From Methylotenera versatilis 79 (lineage in GTDB: Bacteria > Pseudomonadota > Gammaproteobacteria > Burkholderiales > Methylophilaceae), in NCBI RefSeq assembly GCF_000384375.1, contig NZ_ARVX01000001.1, positions 620,001 to 684,000 of the forward strand: a stretch of DNA of 64,000 nucleotides. The letters run 5' to 3'. Below the pieces are notes generated by a model, which searched no databases, had not been told where the DNA came from, and saw only the letters and a program-made list of their open reading frames with translations. Of this stretch, positions 44,456 through 53,944 are shown one piece after another. Positions within the stretch are counted from its first letter, which is position 1; every line of letters begins with the position of its first letter. The position numbers were made by a program, and so were the translations under genes.

Positions 44456-45661
44456 TTACAGCTTCATTTTACTGAAAGAATCATAAACAGGGCCTAGCAC
44501 TGAGACCATAATAAACGCTAGAATCAAGCCTAAAATCACCGTCAAAGCTGGTTCTAATAACTTAAGCATTTTCTGCATTAACTCATTTACATCTCTGTCG
44601 TAAAAATAACTGATATTCAGCAACGATTTATCCAACGCGCCTGTACTTTCACCCACTTTAATCATACGCACCACCAAAGGTGGAAATAAACCCGCATTAT
44701 GAAAGCTTTCAGACATGCTATCACCCGCATTGATTTGCGCATGCGCTCGGCTTAAAGCATCGGCAATCACGCGGTTGCCGACAATTTTTTCACAAGTTTT
44801 AATCGCTTGCAAAATAGGAATTCCCGTTTGATACATCAATGCAAAATAACGCGCAAAACGCGCCATGATGATTTTGTGCAAAATTTCGCCCGTAATTGGT
44901 AACTTAAGTTTAAGATAATCAAAGCGATAGCGCGCCTCTGCACTTTGTTTAACGTAAGAAACTGCCCCCACAGCCACCACTAGCGGCACAGTTATAATTA
45001 GCCACCAATATTGTACAAATGCATTCGAAATAAAAATTAAAATGCGCGTATTCAATGGCAGCTCTTGGCCTAGGCTATGTAAAAATTTGACCATTTCTGG
45101 CACTAAATACACCATTAAAAAAGTCACTGCCGCCAGCACAACCACTAGCACAAATAAGGGGTAAGCCAACAAGCGCTTGGTTTGGCCTAATAACTCATCC
45201 TGCCATTTGAGCGTATTAGATAAATTATCAAACACTGCAGGTAACTGACCAGTTTGCTCGCCCGCACCCACCAAATTCACAAATACTTCATTAAATACTT
45301 CGGGGTGCTCAGCCAGCGCTTGTGAAAGCATTTTTCCGCCTTCCACTTCGCCAGCAATTGCGCCTAATACTTTTTGAAAATAAGGGCTTTGCGTACTTTC
45401 GCGCAAATCGTTCAAGCCTTCTAATATTGGCACACCCGCGCTGGTTAACTGTTCCAGCTGAAAGCAAAACATGACTAAATCGCGATTACTGACTTTGTTT
45501 TTTGCAAAAGCACTACTTGATTTGGTACAGGCTCTAAACGTGATTAAATCTAGCCCCATGCGCTCCAAACGCAGCTCTAAATCCACTTCGTTCAAGGCAT
45601 CAATTTGGCCCTGCGCATGCTTGCCAGTTTGATCAATTGCTTTGTAATTAAACGTTGCCAC
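44456..45661 (-). CDS. mshG: Type II secretion/type IV pilus platform protein (GspF/MshG)
   Basis: 401 aa, the full GspF/PilC/MshG length. N-terminal MATFNYKAIDQTGKHAQGQI, then two T2SSF domains with the signatures FCFQLEQLTSAGVPILEGL and FARYFALMYQTGIPILQAI, and three transmembrane helices (about 170-190, 220-240, 370-392). It forms the inner-membrane platform on which the ATPase acts. It is 9 bp downstream of the ATPase gene. Confidence 0.9.
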   Translation of the reverse strand: MATFNYKAIDQTGKHAQGQIDALNEVDLELRLERMGLDLITFRACTKSSSAFAKNKVSNRDLVMFCFQLEQLTSAGVPILEGLNDLRESTQSPYFQKVLGAIAGEVEGGKMLSQALAEHPEVFNEVFVNLVGAGEQTGQLPAVFDNLSNTLKWQDELLGQTKRLLAYPLFVLVVVLAAVTFLMVYLVPEMVKFLHSLGQELPLNTRILIFISNAFVQYWWLIITVPLVVAVGAVSYVKQSAEARYRFDYLKLKLPITGEILHKIIMARFARYFALMYQTGIPILQAIKTCEKIVGNRVIADALSRAHAQINAGDSMSESFHNAGLFPPLVVRMIKVGESTGALDKSLLNISYFYDRDVNELMQKMLKLLEPALTVILGLILAFIMVSVLGPVYDSFSKMKL

Positions 45662-45670
45662 AATGCGATA

Positions 45671-47377
45671 CTAGTGCGTTAGCCGCGAGGTTAAATCAAT
45701 CACGCGCATCACTTCATCAATACTGGTATAACCTTCTAAAATACGGCGCACGCCGTCATCTGCCAAGGTGGTAAAGCCTTTTTCTAGCGCTACTTTACGC
45801 AGTTCATCTAAATGCGCACGCCGTGCGATGAGCGCATCCATATCCGCATCAATACGCAATAATTCTAGAATCGCCATTCGGCCACGATAGCCAGTTTGGT
45901 TGCAGCGCTTACAACCTTTATGTTTGTAAATTTGAATCGCTTCGTTACGTTTTACGCCCAAAATTTTACGCTGCTCATCGGTTGGCTTAACAGGTTCTTT
46001 GCACTGCGGACAAAGTACGCGCACCAACCTTTGCGCCACCACGCCAATAATATTACCCGCCATAATGTCAGGCGAAATACCAATATCGGTTAAGCGTGGG
46101 AAAGCGCCTAGTGCAGAATTGGTGTGCAAAGTACTGAATACTTGATGGCCTGTCATCGCGGCGCGGAAAGCCATGGTGGCAGTATCTTGATCACGAATCT
46201 CTCCGACTAGAATAATGTCAGGATCTTGCCGCATGATGGAACGAATACCGTTGGCAAAATCCACTTTATTCACCTCTGCCACTGATGTCTGGCGCATCAT
46301 CGTGACTGGATATTCAACCGGATCTTCCAACGTCATAATATTCACGGTTTCATCATTAAGATGTGAAAGTAGCGAATATAGCGTGGTGGTTTTGCCGCTA
46401 CCAGTTGGGCCTGTGACCACTAAAATACCTTCTGGGCGCGTCATCATTAATTTTAATTGCGCTAAAGTATTCGTGCGTAAACCCATGCGCTCCAGCGGAA
46501 TAATCGATTTTTCACGGTCCAGCACGCGCAAGACGATATTTTCGCCATGAATAGTCGGATGCGTAGACACCCTGAAATCAATTGGACGTCCACATAGATT
46601 CATGTTCAAACGACCATCTTGTGGCGAACGCGTTTCGGCAATGTCCATTCCCGAAATCACTTTTAAGCGTACTGCAATGCCAGGCCAATAGCTTTTGTGA
46701 ATACTTCGCACCTGCTGCAACACGCCGTCAATACGGTATCTGATACGCAAAAAAGCATACTCTGGCTCAAAGTGAATATCCGATGCAGCGCGCTTTACCG
46801 CATCCATCAGTAACGCGCCCACTAATCGTACAACTGGCTGTGTGTATTCATCACCATCAGCAGTTAAGCTTTGATAGTCAATTTCGCCCGTTTCAATCTC
46901 GCGCAGAATTCCATCAACTGAAAGCTCATATCCATAAAATTGATCAATATGTTCTTCTAATTGCGCCTCAGCCGCCATCACAGGTTTAAGCTGAATCTGT
47001 CCACCCAACATGGCGCGTAACTGGTCTAGCGCCACCACGTTAAACATATCGGCCATCGCCACAATCATGGTTTTGGTGATGTCTTCATAGGCAACCGGCA
47101 ATAAATGATAGCGCCTTGAAAAATCCTCTGGCACCATTCTTAGCGCATCATTATCAGCAACGACAGTGCTTAAATCGATACTTTCTTGGCCAATCGTATG
47201 CGCAACTAAATCGCGCACCATGCTTTCCGACACAAAGCCCAAGCGCACTAATTGACGGCCTAGCGGAATATTATTTTGCTCTTGCTCAATCAAAGCAATG
47301 CGCAGCTGATCTTGACTAATCAAGCCCTGCTGCATCATCAGCTCGCCCAAGCGTAATTTACGACGCTGTTCTGTCAT
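45671..47377 (-). CDS. mshE: Pilus assembly ATPase with MshEN c-di-GMP-binding domain
   Basis: 568 aa. The N-terminal MshEN domain shows the c-di-GMP-binding repeat pattern: RLGELMMQQG...Q at residues 9-32 and a second copy from P38 (PLGRQLVRLGFVSE). The GspE ATPase core has Walker A GPTGSGKTTTLY, the Asp box, Walker B DIILVGEIRDQDT, the His box and a tetra-Cys zinc element (CPQC and CKRC). It drives extension of the pilus. Since MshEN binds c-di-GMP in Vibrio and Pseudomonas relatives, this gene ties pilus assembly to c-di-GMP level. It lies 9 bp before mshG. Confidence 0.93.
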   Translation of the reverse strand: MTEQRRKLRLGELMMQQGLISQDQLRIALIEQEQNNIPLGRQLVRLGFVSESMVRDLVAHTIGQESIDLSTVVADNDALRMVPEDFSRRYHLLPVAYEDITKTMIVAMADMFNVVALDQLRAMLGGQIQLKPVMAAEAQLEEHIDQFYGYELSVDGILREIETGEIDYQSLTADGDEYTQPVVRLVGALLMDAVKRAASDIHFEPEYAFLRIRYRIDGVLQQVRSIHKSYWPGIAVRLKVISGMDIAETRSPQDGRLNMNLCGRPIDFRVSTHPTIHGENIVLRVLDREKSIIPLERMGLRTNTLAQLKLMMTRPEGILVVTGPTGSGKTTTLYSLLSHLNDETVNIMTLEDPVEYPVTMMRQTSVAEVNKVDFANGIRSIMRQDPDIILVGEIRDQDTATMAFRAAMTGHQVFSTLHTNSALGAFPRLTDIGISPDIMAGNIIGVVAQRLVRVLCPQCKEPVKPTDEQRKILGVKRNEAIQIYKHKGCKRCNQTGYRGRMAILELLRIDADMDALIARRAHLDELRKVALEKGFTTLADDGVRRILEGYTSIDEVMRVIDLTSRLTH

Positions 47378-47479
47378 TATTGAAACCTGTTTTTGTTTAG
47401 TTTATGCATTGCCATTGGTGTGTTTTCTTACTTTTTCTTATGTTATTTTTCTAAGTTAACTAGTTTTTTTCATCAATTT

Positions 47480-48799
47480 TTATTGAATCGCCGCAATACG
47501 TGCTTCTAGCACGTTTTTATCAATATTCGAGCTGCCCGATTGTGCCAGCTGTAACGCGCGCTGATAATAGGGTAACGCCAACTTTGGCTTACCTAATTGA
47601 TCTAAACTGACCGCCAAATTAAATGCATTATCCGCACTGGCATTTAAGCGAAAAGCATCAAAATACGCTTGCTGTGCCGCTGCCCATTGATTTAAATCTG
47701 CATAGAAATTACCTAATGTCGCGTGTAAATTCGCATCATCTGGTTGTTTTGCCAGCATATTTTTAATACGGCTTTCATTATTTGCTGCATCACCCTGATT
47801 TGCTAAATTAGTTGGCGACTGACTATCTAAAATGGCAGACGTTGCCAACGCATTTCTAGGCTCTACTTCCAACACTTTTGCATACCAGCCGTTCGCATCC
47901 GCGATGCGGCCTTGTCTTTGCGCAATCGCACCTAAACCAAGCAAAGCATCCACATTACGCACATCACGCTGCAGCACTTGCCGATAAAGCTTACTGGCTA
48001 CATCATCATTGCCTGCGTTATAAGCATTAAAAGCATCCATCAAAATAGGGTTAACACCCATTTGCGGTTTAGTTTTAGACACTTGAATAGAAGCACTTTT
48101 CGAAGCGATATTTTCAAACCCAATTGTTCTTGGCTCGTTGCGATTAACCTGAGCTAATCTATTGCCAGGTGTTTTTTCAACCAACATTTGGTTAAGTACC
48201 ACCTCATTTTCAGTCAAACTTTCTTCTCTAAATGCTGCTGATTTTGGCGTATTTTTAAGCGGCTTCTCTGCTTGCATTGCGACTTCATTGGCTTGTGTAA
48301 TTGTCGGCTCAATCGCTTGCGGGGCAGATTGTCTTTCAAGTGTCGCTTCTACAACGGGCTGATCTGGTGTTATTTGTGCATTAGGCTCTGCCTGTGAAGC
48401 TATTGTTTGGACTGTATTTTCTGGCAATGTCGCCACAGGCTTAACTGTTGATAAACTTGGTGAGAAATCTGGCGCGCGATCTAAAAATAAATAAAAATAC
48501 GCGGCAACCGCTAGTAATACACACAAGCTAACACCAGCGATTAATGCCAATATTGTATTTTGATTATTAGATTCGATGCGCTTTGCTGCAAATACATTAG
48601 CGGCACTTTTTGCTGAGGCTTTACTAGTATTAGCGTGAATATCGGCTGCGGAAGCCTTGTTGTTTGCGGCCGGCTCTTGCAACCGAAATGGACTGGTAGT
48701 GGAAAAAATATCTGGATTATTTTGTGTGTTGCCGCGGTCAACTGCGCTGTCTAATTTTTTATCAGCTACGCTTTTATTAGCAATAGGTGATAACTCCAT
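47480..48799 (-). CDS. MshN-like TPR membrane protein, main (3') part of split gene
   Basis: 439 aa from ATG 48799. A hydrophilic N-terminus is followed by one transmembrane helix (about 82-104; LALIAGVSLCVLLAVAAYFY) and a long periplasmic linker, then TPR repeats from about 250 to the end (AYNAGNDDVASKLYRQVLQ, DANGWYAKVLEVEPRNA, ATLGNFYADLNQWAAAQQAY). This is the MshN/GspB-like TPR protein of MSHA loci. Its own start has no ribosome binding site, and the upstream ORF (48802-49032) supplies the typical N-terminus. One missing base at 48816-48818 would explain the split. Confidence 0.75.
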   Translation of the reverse strand: MELSPIANKSVADKKLDSAVDRGNTQNNPDIFSTTSPFRLQEPAANNKASAADIHANTSKASAKSAANVFAAKRIESNNQNTILALIAGVSLCVLLAVAAYFYLFLDRAPDFSPSLSTVKPVATLPENTVQTIASQAEPNAQITPDQPVVEATLERQSAPQAIEPTITQANEVAMQAEKPLKNTPKSAAFREESLTENEVVLNQMLVEKTPGNRLAQVNRNEPRTIGFENIASKSASIQVSKTKPQMGVNPILMDAFNAYNAGNDDVASKLYRQVLQRDVRNVDALLGLGAIAQRQGRIADANGWYAKVLEVEPRNALATSAILDSQSPTNLANQGDAANNESRIKNMLAKQPDDANLHATLGNFYADLNQWAAAQQAYFDAFRLNASADNAFNLAVSLDQLGKPKLALPYYQRALQLAQSGSSNIDKNVLEARIAAIQ

Positions 48800-48801
48800 T
48801 T

Positions 48802-49032
48802 CTAACGCATTGGCTGGGCTGCTGCCAATTTTGCCGATGCTGCATTTACTGCTGGTTTTGTAATCGTATTTACTAATACTTGAGGTTTGCGTTTTGTTGC
48901 AGAATCACTGCCAGTTTCCAGCACTTTATCGGCTTGCTTAGTGTCAGCTATTTGGGCTTTTAATTCCTGCGCTTTGGCCTCTTGCGCCTTTGCTTCTTGC
49001 GCTTTATCTAATGCTTTAATCAGTAAACTCAT
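48802..49032 (-). CDS. 5' part of the MshN-like gene (probable frameshift)
   Basis: 76 aa. MSLLIKALDKAQ is the usual start of the MshN/GspB-like TPR proteins, followed by a 5-residue repeat (AKAQE AKAQE LKAQ) coded by a 15-bp tandem unit. The ORF ends at TAG 48802-48804, 2 bp before the ATG of the larger ORF. Adding one base to the GGG run at 48816-48818 joins them into one protein of about 517 aa reading ...KLAAAPANALEMELSP. I think it is one gene broken by a real frameshift or a sequencing error. Confidence 0.62.
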   Translation of the reverse strand: MSLLIKALDKAQEAKAQEAKAQELKAQIADTKQADKVLETGSDSATKRKPQVLVNTITKPAVNAASAKLAAAQPMR

Positions 49033-49061
49033 TGATTAATCTACCCGCAAACATCCACAAA

Positions 49062-50945
49062 TCAATTCGCTTGTTCCAGCACATTTAGTAATTGCTGTGC
49101 AGGCAGATATTGTTTGTAGCTTTGTAGCTCATCACTTTCTAAGCTGGCATTGGTAATCACGGTCGGACGCAGAAAAATCACTAATTCAGTTTTGCGATTC
49201 AAATTATCGCGGCCTTTAAAAATATTACCTACACCAGGGACATCCATTAGGCCAGGTACGCCATCCGTATTACGTTGTATCTCATCTTGCATCAAGCCAC
49301 CTAACACTGCGGTGCTACCGCTATGAACTTGTAACATTGACTCCATTTCACGCACCTGAATTTCCGGAATTAAGCTGACTATTTGAGTTCTTTGATTGTT
49401 ATCCCCCGACTGATATACCAATTGTGGATTAGGGTCCTGCTTTCCTGGACCAATAGTTCTTGATATGGTCGGTCTTACATTTATATTAACAATACTAGAG
49501 TCACTGATTTGTGGTGTAACACTCATGACAACACCAACCGGTACAGTATTTGGCGTTGTGGTGAATGATTGAAGGTTGGTACCTGACACCCCACTGGCAG
49601 ACTGTGAAATTTGTGCTTGTATCGTAAAATAAACGATGTTGTCTACTACTTTTAATACAGCCGTCTGGTTATTTAATACCATTAATTTAGGGCTTGATAA
49701 AACCTTGGTATCTCCAAACTGCTTAAGCAAAGTCACAGATGCAGCCAGATTACCAAGAGAGCTCATTTGATTGATATATCCAATCGCAATACCCGCTCCA
49801 CCAATTGAGCCTGGATTAACTTCTGGCCCTAATGATTGTTGGAAAGTAAATCCATCACTACTCGTTCCACGATTTCCAAAGCGGCTCCAATCAATTCCAG
49901 CTTGGTAGCTATCGTTTAAACGCACTTCAACAATTGTGGCTTCAATTAAGACTTGTTTTTTTGCGCTACCAATTACCCTATCGATAAACTCTTGTACTTT
50001 TTCGTGCTGTTTATTGGTGGCCCGAACACTAATCACGCCTGTTTCCGGGTTAGCAATCACATTAGCTGCAAATAAGGTTTTATATTCCGAACGTTGCTGA
50101 TTACGCTCTTCAGTTGCAGCCCTTGCCGCTTCTGCCAAAGAGGTTGCCGCAGAAGTTGCTGAGTTGCCGCTAGTATTTGCGTTTGTATTTTGCACACTGG
50201 ATTCTGGCACACTGCCAAAACGTGACACGATCACTTCCTTATCGGTTTCTGCCAGTAATTCTTTTAAGTTTTGTATTAACGATTCCCACAAATGATTTTT
50301 AGAAATGCTATCTACAGAAGTACTTGAGCTATTTTTTGCGCCATTTCCACTTGTATTTGTTATTGTTGTTGAACCATTTGCACCTGTGCTAGCAGCTTGG
50401 CCCGTGCTAGAAATTTCAGCCGCGGCCCCAATAAAACCCTTGGTATCACGATTAATATTCACGTAATCCACTTTATAAATGCGCAAAACAGGCTGGTCAG
50501 GCGCAATATAAAGTACGTTGCCATCCATTCTGTAAGTCAAATCCACCTGTTTTGCCAAGCGTTCTAAAATGGCAGGCAATGTTTGATCCACTGCATTTAG
50601 CGTTGCGCGGCCTTGAATAGACGGATGAATATCAATATTCAGATTACTTTCACGCGCTAATGCAAACAGAATTTCCTTTACCGGCACTTCATTCACAACC
50701 ACGCTATAAGTTTGTGCTTTGGTTGTTTGTTTTGGTATGGGTAATTGTGGATTATTGCGAATGGTTTTAGGGATTGGCGCTATATTTGTCGAATTTTGAT
50801 TGGGGTTTTGTGGCGTTAAACCGCCGTCAATATGGCCTTTAGATGGCGGCACTACAGACTCATGCGCGCAACCAGCCACAATGAAATAAATGGCTGATAA
50901 AAAGCCAAATTTCAATCGTTTAAATTTGTTGTTTTGACTAAGCAC
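49062..50945 (-). CDS. mshL: Outer-membrane secretin (MshL)
   Basis: 627 aa lipoprotein: signal ends in IYFIVAGC (lipobox, Cys26). An N-terminal STN-like domain (VVNEVPVKEILFALARESNL) and a Secretin_N region interrupted by Ser/Thr/Gly/Asn-rich low-complexity inserts (about 175-215 and 255-285) precede the secretin core (VLIEATIVEVRLNDSYQAGI, VLSSPKLMVLNNQTAVLKV, SGSTAVLGGLMQDE, GVPGLMDVPGVGNIFKG). It forms the outer-membrane gate of the pilus. It is 113 bp after the ExeA-type gene and 29 bp before the MshN ORFs. Confidence 0.93.
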   Translation of the reverse strand: MLSQNNKFKRLKFGFLSAIYFIVAGCAHESVVPPSKGHIDGGLTPQNPNQNSTNIAPIPKTIRNNPQLPIPKQTTKAQTYSVVVNEVPVKEILFALARESNLNIDIHPSIQGRATLNAVDQTLPAILERLAKQVDLTYRMDGNVLYIAPDQPVLRIYKVDYVNINRDTKGFIGAAAEISSTGQAASTGANGSTTITNTSGNGAKNSSSTSVDSISKNHLWESLIQNLKELLAETDKEVIVSRFGSVPESSVQNTNANTSGNSATSAATSLAEAARAATEERNQQRSEYKTLFAANVIANPETGVISVRATNKQHEKVQEFIDRVIGSAKKQVLIEATIVEVRLNDSYQAGIDWSRFGNRGTSSDGFTFQQSLGPEVNPGSIGGAGIAIGYINQMSSLGNLAASVTLLKQFGDTKVLSSPKLMVLNNQTAVLKVVDNIVYFTIQAQISQSASGVSGTNLQSFTTTPNTVPVGVVMSVTPQISDSSIVNINVRPTISRTIGPGKQDPNPQLVYQSGDNNQRTQIVSLIPEIQVREMESMLQVHSGSTAVLGGLMQDEIQRNTDGVPGLMDVPGVGNIFKGRDNLNRKTELVIFLRPTVITNASLESDELQSYKQYLPAQQLLNVLEQAN

Positions 50946-51058
50946 GACGTGCCTGCTCCCTAATAATTGCGTACGCTATGTGTTATCGCATAAGCCGCGT
51001 TAAATTGCAATACTAAGCCATTGAATTTCTTATAGGTTTTAATTATAAAATAGCCACA

Positions 51059-52459
51059 TTATGGCGTTTGTTGTATTTCTTGCCGCACGCCAGCAATTGT
51101 GCGTAATTGTGGGCGATTCTTTTGTATTTCCACCGGTAATTTTTTTAATGCCTGCGTGGCCTCGAGTCGATTAGCAAAACTGCCATACAACACCGTTAAA
51201 AATGGCTGGTTGCTGACTTTGGTGCGAAATACATAAATATTGTCCAACTCAATTTTTTGACTTAAATTCATTAAATCTGCCGTTAATTGTGCATCACTAT
51301 TCGCGCCCATCAATTGAATGCTCACGGTTGCGGGCGGCTGACTTTCAAGCCAATTTGAAGTGGCGCTTAAACGCCGACTTAGAATATCTTCTGATACTGT
51401 GTTTGAAACACTTGCAGGCGCTGCAGCAACTGGGCTAACGGTATTAGCAACGGCAACATCTTTTGCAGCGGATTTTGCGCTTAAATCTTGCGTTAACTTT
51501 GGTGAGTTAACAGTATCTGAAGCCTTAACAGCCACTACAAGCGGTTTTTGCAATAAATAACTGGTTAAGTATCCCAATGCCAATCCGACTATTAGCAAGC
51601 CAGCCCACATCAAAATTTGTGATTTTTTTGCGGTTAACTTTGATTGCTCTAAACCGAACTCACTGTCTTTAATCGCCGCACGCACTTGCTTTGGCGTTAC
51701 TTGGTACAAATTATCTGCAAAAGCAGACAGCAATGCTTTATCGGCCAGAATATTCACACGTCTAACCAAACCTTGCGCAGAAGAAGCAATGGCACTCACC
51801 GCCGATTTTGTGAATAAATGTGGGCCAAAATAACCCGCTGCGCGCAATCTGAATATAAGATATTCGCCAATTTCTTTCTGGTCTAACGGTGCCAAATTAA
51901 AGCTATGTGTAATGCGTTCACGCAATTGTCGAATTTGTGTTTGATTCAAGTTTTCGTCTAACTCTGGCTGACCAAACAATACAATTTGCAGCAATTTATC
52001 ATGATTGGTCTCTAGATTTGAAAGCAGTCTGATTTCTTCTAAAGTCGCTATCGGCATACCTTGCGCTTCTTCCACAAAAATCACTACTTGTTTACCCGCC
52101 GCATGGCGCGCCAATAAATGACTCTGCAACACTTGCATCACTTTTAAGCGATCTGCGTTTTTGGGCAGCTTGAGTTGCAACTCAAACGCGATAGCATGCA
52201 AGATATCTTCTGGCGCCACACTGGGGTTCGCCAGATAAATGCTCTCGATTTTTTCTGGCAACATGGTTTGCAACATACGGCATAACATAGTTTTTCCGCT
52301 ACCGACTTCGCCCACCACTTTAACGATGCCTTCGCCATTAATAATCGCATAAATCAACGCGTCTAAAACCGCACCGCGCTTACCTCCAGTGTAAAAAACT
52401 TCGGTATTGGGTGTGATTTTAAATGGCGGTTCTTTTAAACCAAAATGCGCGTAGTACAT
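51059..52459 (-). CDS. mshM: ExeA-type AAA ATPase with SPOR domain (MshM-like)
   Basis: 466 aa. The AAA domain opens MYYAHFGLKEPPFKITPNTE and has Walker A GEVGSGKT (50-57) and Walker B QVVIFVEEAQGMP. A transmembrane helix lies at about 287-305 (MWAGLLIVGLALGYLTSYL). The C-terminus (about 380-455) has the SPOR pattern: VSIQLMGANSDAQL, then FRTKVSNQPFLTVLYGSFAN and RLEATQALKKLP. SPOR domains bind denuded peptidoglycan, so the protein may make room for the secretin in the cell wall. It starts 48 bp after the regulator gene and precedes mshL. Confidence 0.88.
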   Translation of the reverse strand: MYYAHFGLKEPPFKITPNTEVFYTGGKRGAVLDALIYAIINGEGIVKVVGEVGSGKTMLCRMLQTMLPEKIESIYLANPSVAPEDILHAIAFELQLKLPKNADRLKVMQVLQSHLLARHAAGKQVVIFVEEAQGMPIATLEEIRLLSNLETNHDKLLQIVLFGQPELDENLNQTQIRQLRERITHSFNLAPLDQKEIGEYLIFRLRAAGYFGPHLFTKSAVSAIASSAQGLVRRVNILADKALLSAFADNLYQVTPKQVRAAIKDSEFGLEQSKLTAKKSQILMWAGLLIVGLALGYLTSYLLQKPLVVAVKASDTVNSPKLTQDLSAKSAAKDVAVANTVSPVAAAPASVSNTVSEDILSRRLSATSNWLESQPPATVSIQLMGANSDAQLTADLMNLSQKIELDNIYVFRTKVSNQPFLTVLYGSFANRLEATQALKKLPVEIQKNRPQLRTIAGVRQEIQQTP

Positions 52460-52507
52460 ACTATTGACGAACCGTGAAAAAAACCATTGAACAAATAATT
52501 TTTAATA

Positions 52508-53944
52508 TCATTTTTCTTCTTGTAATTGAATACGGCTATATAGCGTCGTTCGATTAATCCCCAACATTTTGGCTGCTTGGCTCAAGTTGCCATGCGTGAT
52601 CTTCATCGCGGCTTCTACATAAGCTTTTTCCCAAGATTTTAAAACTTGGTCTAAATTAACATTCGCTTCATTTTGCAAATGTTGCAGCGCATAACCCGAT
52701 AAATCGCCACTATTGCTAATGGTTGGCACGCCATCAATCTCATTTTGGCGCGATAAATCCAATTCCGCAGAAAGCTGTACCTCATTAACCGTTTGACCAG
52801 CGTACTTTGCAATCAAACGGATAATGATATTGCGCAGCTCGCGCACATTGCCTGGGAAATGATAGGTGAGCCAACGTGATTGCGCTTTTGCGTCTAGTTT
52901 AAATGATTGCTGACCTGTTTCGCGTGCATAAAAATCATTGAAATGCTGCAACAAAATCAAACTATCTTCTGCCAAATCGCGCAACGGTGGGACTTTGACG
53001 GCAAAAACACTTAAGCGATGATATAAGTCCGATCTGAAATTGCCTGCACGCACTTCAGCACGTAGATCTCTATTGGTTGCCGCGACTACTCGTGCTTTAC
53101 TTTTGCGCACTTGCGTTTCGCCCACACGCGTATATTCACCATTTTCCAGCACGCGCAATAGTTTTGCCTGCATCTCAAGCGGCAATTCACCAATTTCATC
53201 TAAGAAAAGTGTGCCTTCATTCACATCTTCAAAATAGCCAGTGTTGGCATTTGCCGCGCCTGTAAAAGCGCCTTTGGCATGTCCAAATAAAATGGATTCA
53301 GCCAACATGGGCGAAATTGCCGCACAATTAATCGATAAATACGGTTGTTTGGCACGTTTGCTAAAGCGATGAAAGTTGCTTGCAACGCGCTCTTTACCTG
53401 AACCCGACTCACCCTCAATCAATACTGGAAAAGGTGAATCGGCAAATTGACGAATCTGTGTGATTAAGGTTTGCATGGGCAAACTTTCGCCAATCATGCC
53501 GCCATTTTTGTCTTCTGCTTGTTGCGTTTGCGCTTGTTCGGTTAACTCAACACTTTGTACTTTTAATGAATTTAAAAGCAGCTCTTTCAGCTTATCAACG
53601 TCACAAGGTTTAGGAATAAAATCCAGTGCGCCTAAAGCAAGTGCGTGTTTTACATTCACATCATCACTTTGACCAGAAAGCACATGAATTTTCATGCTGG
53701 GTGAATGCGCAAGCAGTTCACCAATCATCTTAAAGCCTTCGTCTGGCTTATGTTGTGAAGGCGGCAAGCCTAAATCGACCAGCGCCAAAGCAGGCGGTTC
53801 GTCGAGTTGACGAAGCAAGCTTTTAGCCTGCGCACGCGAATCTGCCACGCATACTTCAAAGTGTTTACTTAATACAAAGTGGAGGGTATCGGTAATGAGG
53901 GGATCATCGTCGATAATCATGAGCACAGGACGAAGCTCAGCCAT
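52508..53944 (-). CDS. Sigma-54-dependent NtrC-type response regulator
   Basis: 478 aa. Receiver domain with phosphoacceptor D57 (ALVDLGLP) and the K-P pair (IPKP). The AAA+ domain is intact: Walker A GESGSGKE (178-185), the sigma-54-contact GAFTGA (225-230), Walker B GTLFLDEIGELP and sensor RSDLYHRLSVF. The Fis-type helix-turn-helix (LSQAAKMLGINRTTLYSRIQ) ends it. It heads the pilus locus, 48 bp before the ExeA gene, and is a good candidate for its regulator. Similar regulators head PEP-CTERM/exosortase loci, but no exosortase genes are here. No partner kinase is adjacent. Confidence 0.92.
   Translation of the reverse strand: MAELRPVLMIIDDDPLITDTLHFVLSKHFEVCVADSRAQAKSLLRQLDEPPALALVDLGLPPSQHKPDEGFKMIGELLAHSPSMKIHVLSGQSDDVNVKHALALGALDFIPKPCDVDKLKELLLNSLKVQSVELTEQAQTQQAEDKNGGMIGESLPMQTLITQIRQFADSPFPVLIEGESGSGKERVASNFHRFSKRAKQPYLSINCAAISPMLAESILFGHAKGAFTGAANANTGYFEDVNEGTLFLDEIGELPLEMQAKLLRVLENGEYTRVGETQVRKSKARVVAATNRDLRAEVRAGNFRSDLYHRLSVFAVKVPPLRDLAEDSLILLQHFNDFYARETGQQSFKLDAKAQSRWLTYHFPGNVRELRNIIIRLIAKYAGQTVNEVQLSAELDLSRQNEIDGVPTISNSGDLSGYALQHLQNEANVNLDQVLKSWEKAYVEAAMKITHGNLSQAAKMLGINRTTLYSRIQLQEEK

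Noticed and set aside
51000-51030. Possible -24/-12 (sigma-54) promoter before mshL: TGGCTTAGTATTGCA in minus-strand reading
   Set aside because: GG and GC elements are 9 nt apart instead of 10, a spacing that normally abolishes sigma-54 promoters; the -24 box also lacks the CAC part.
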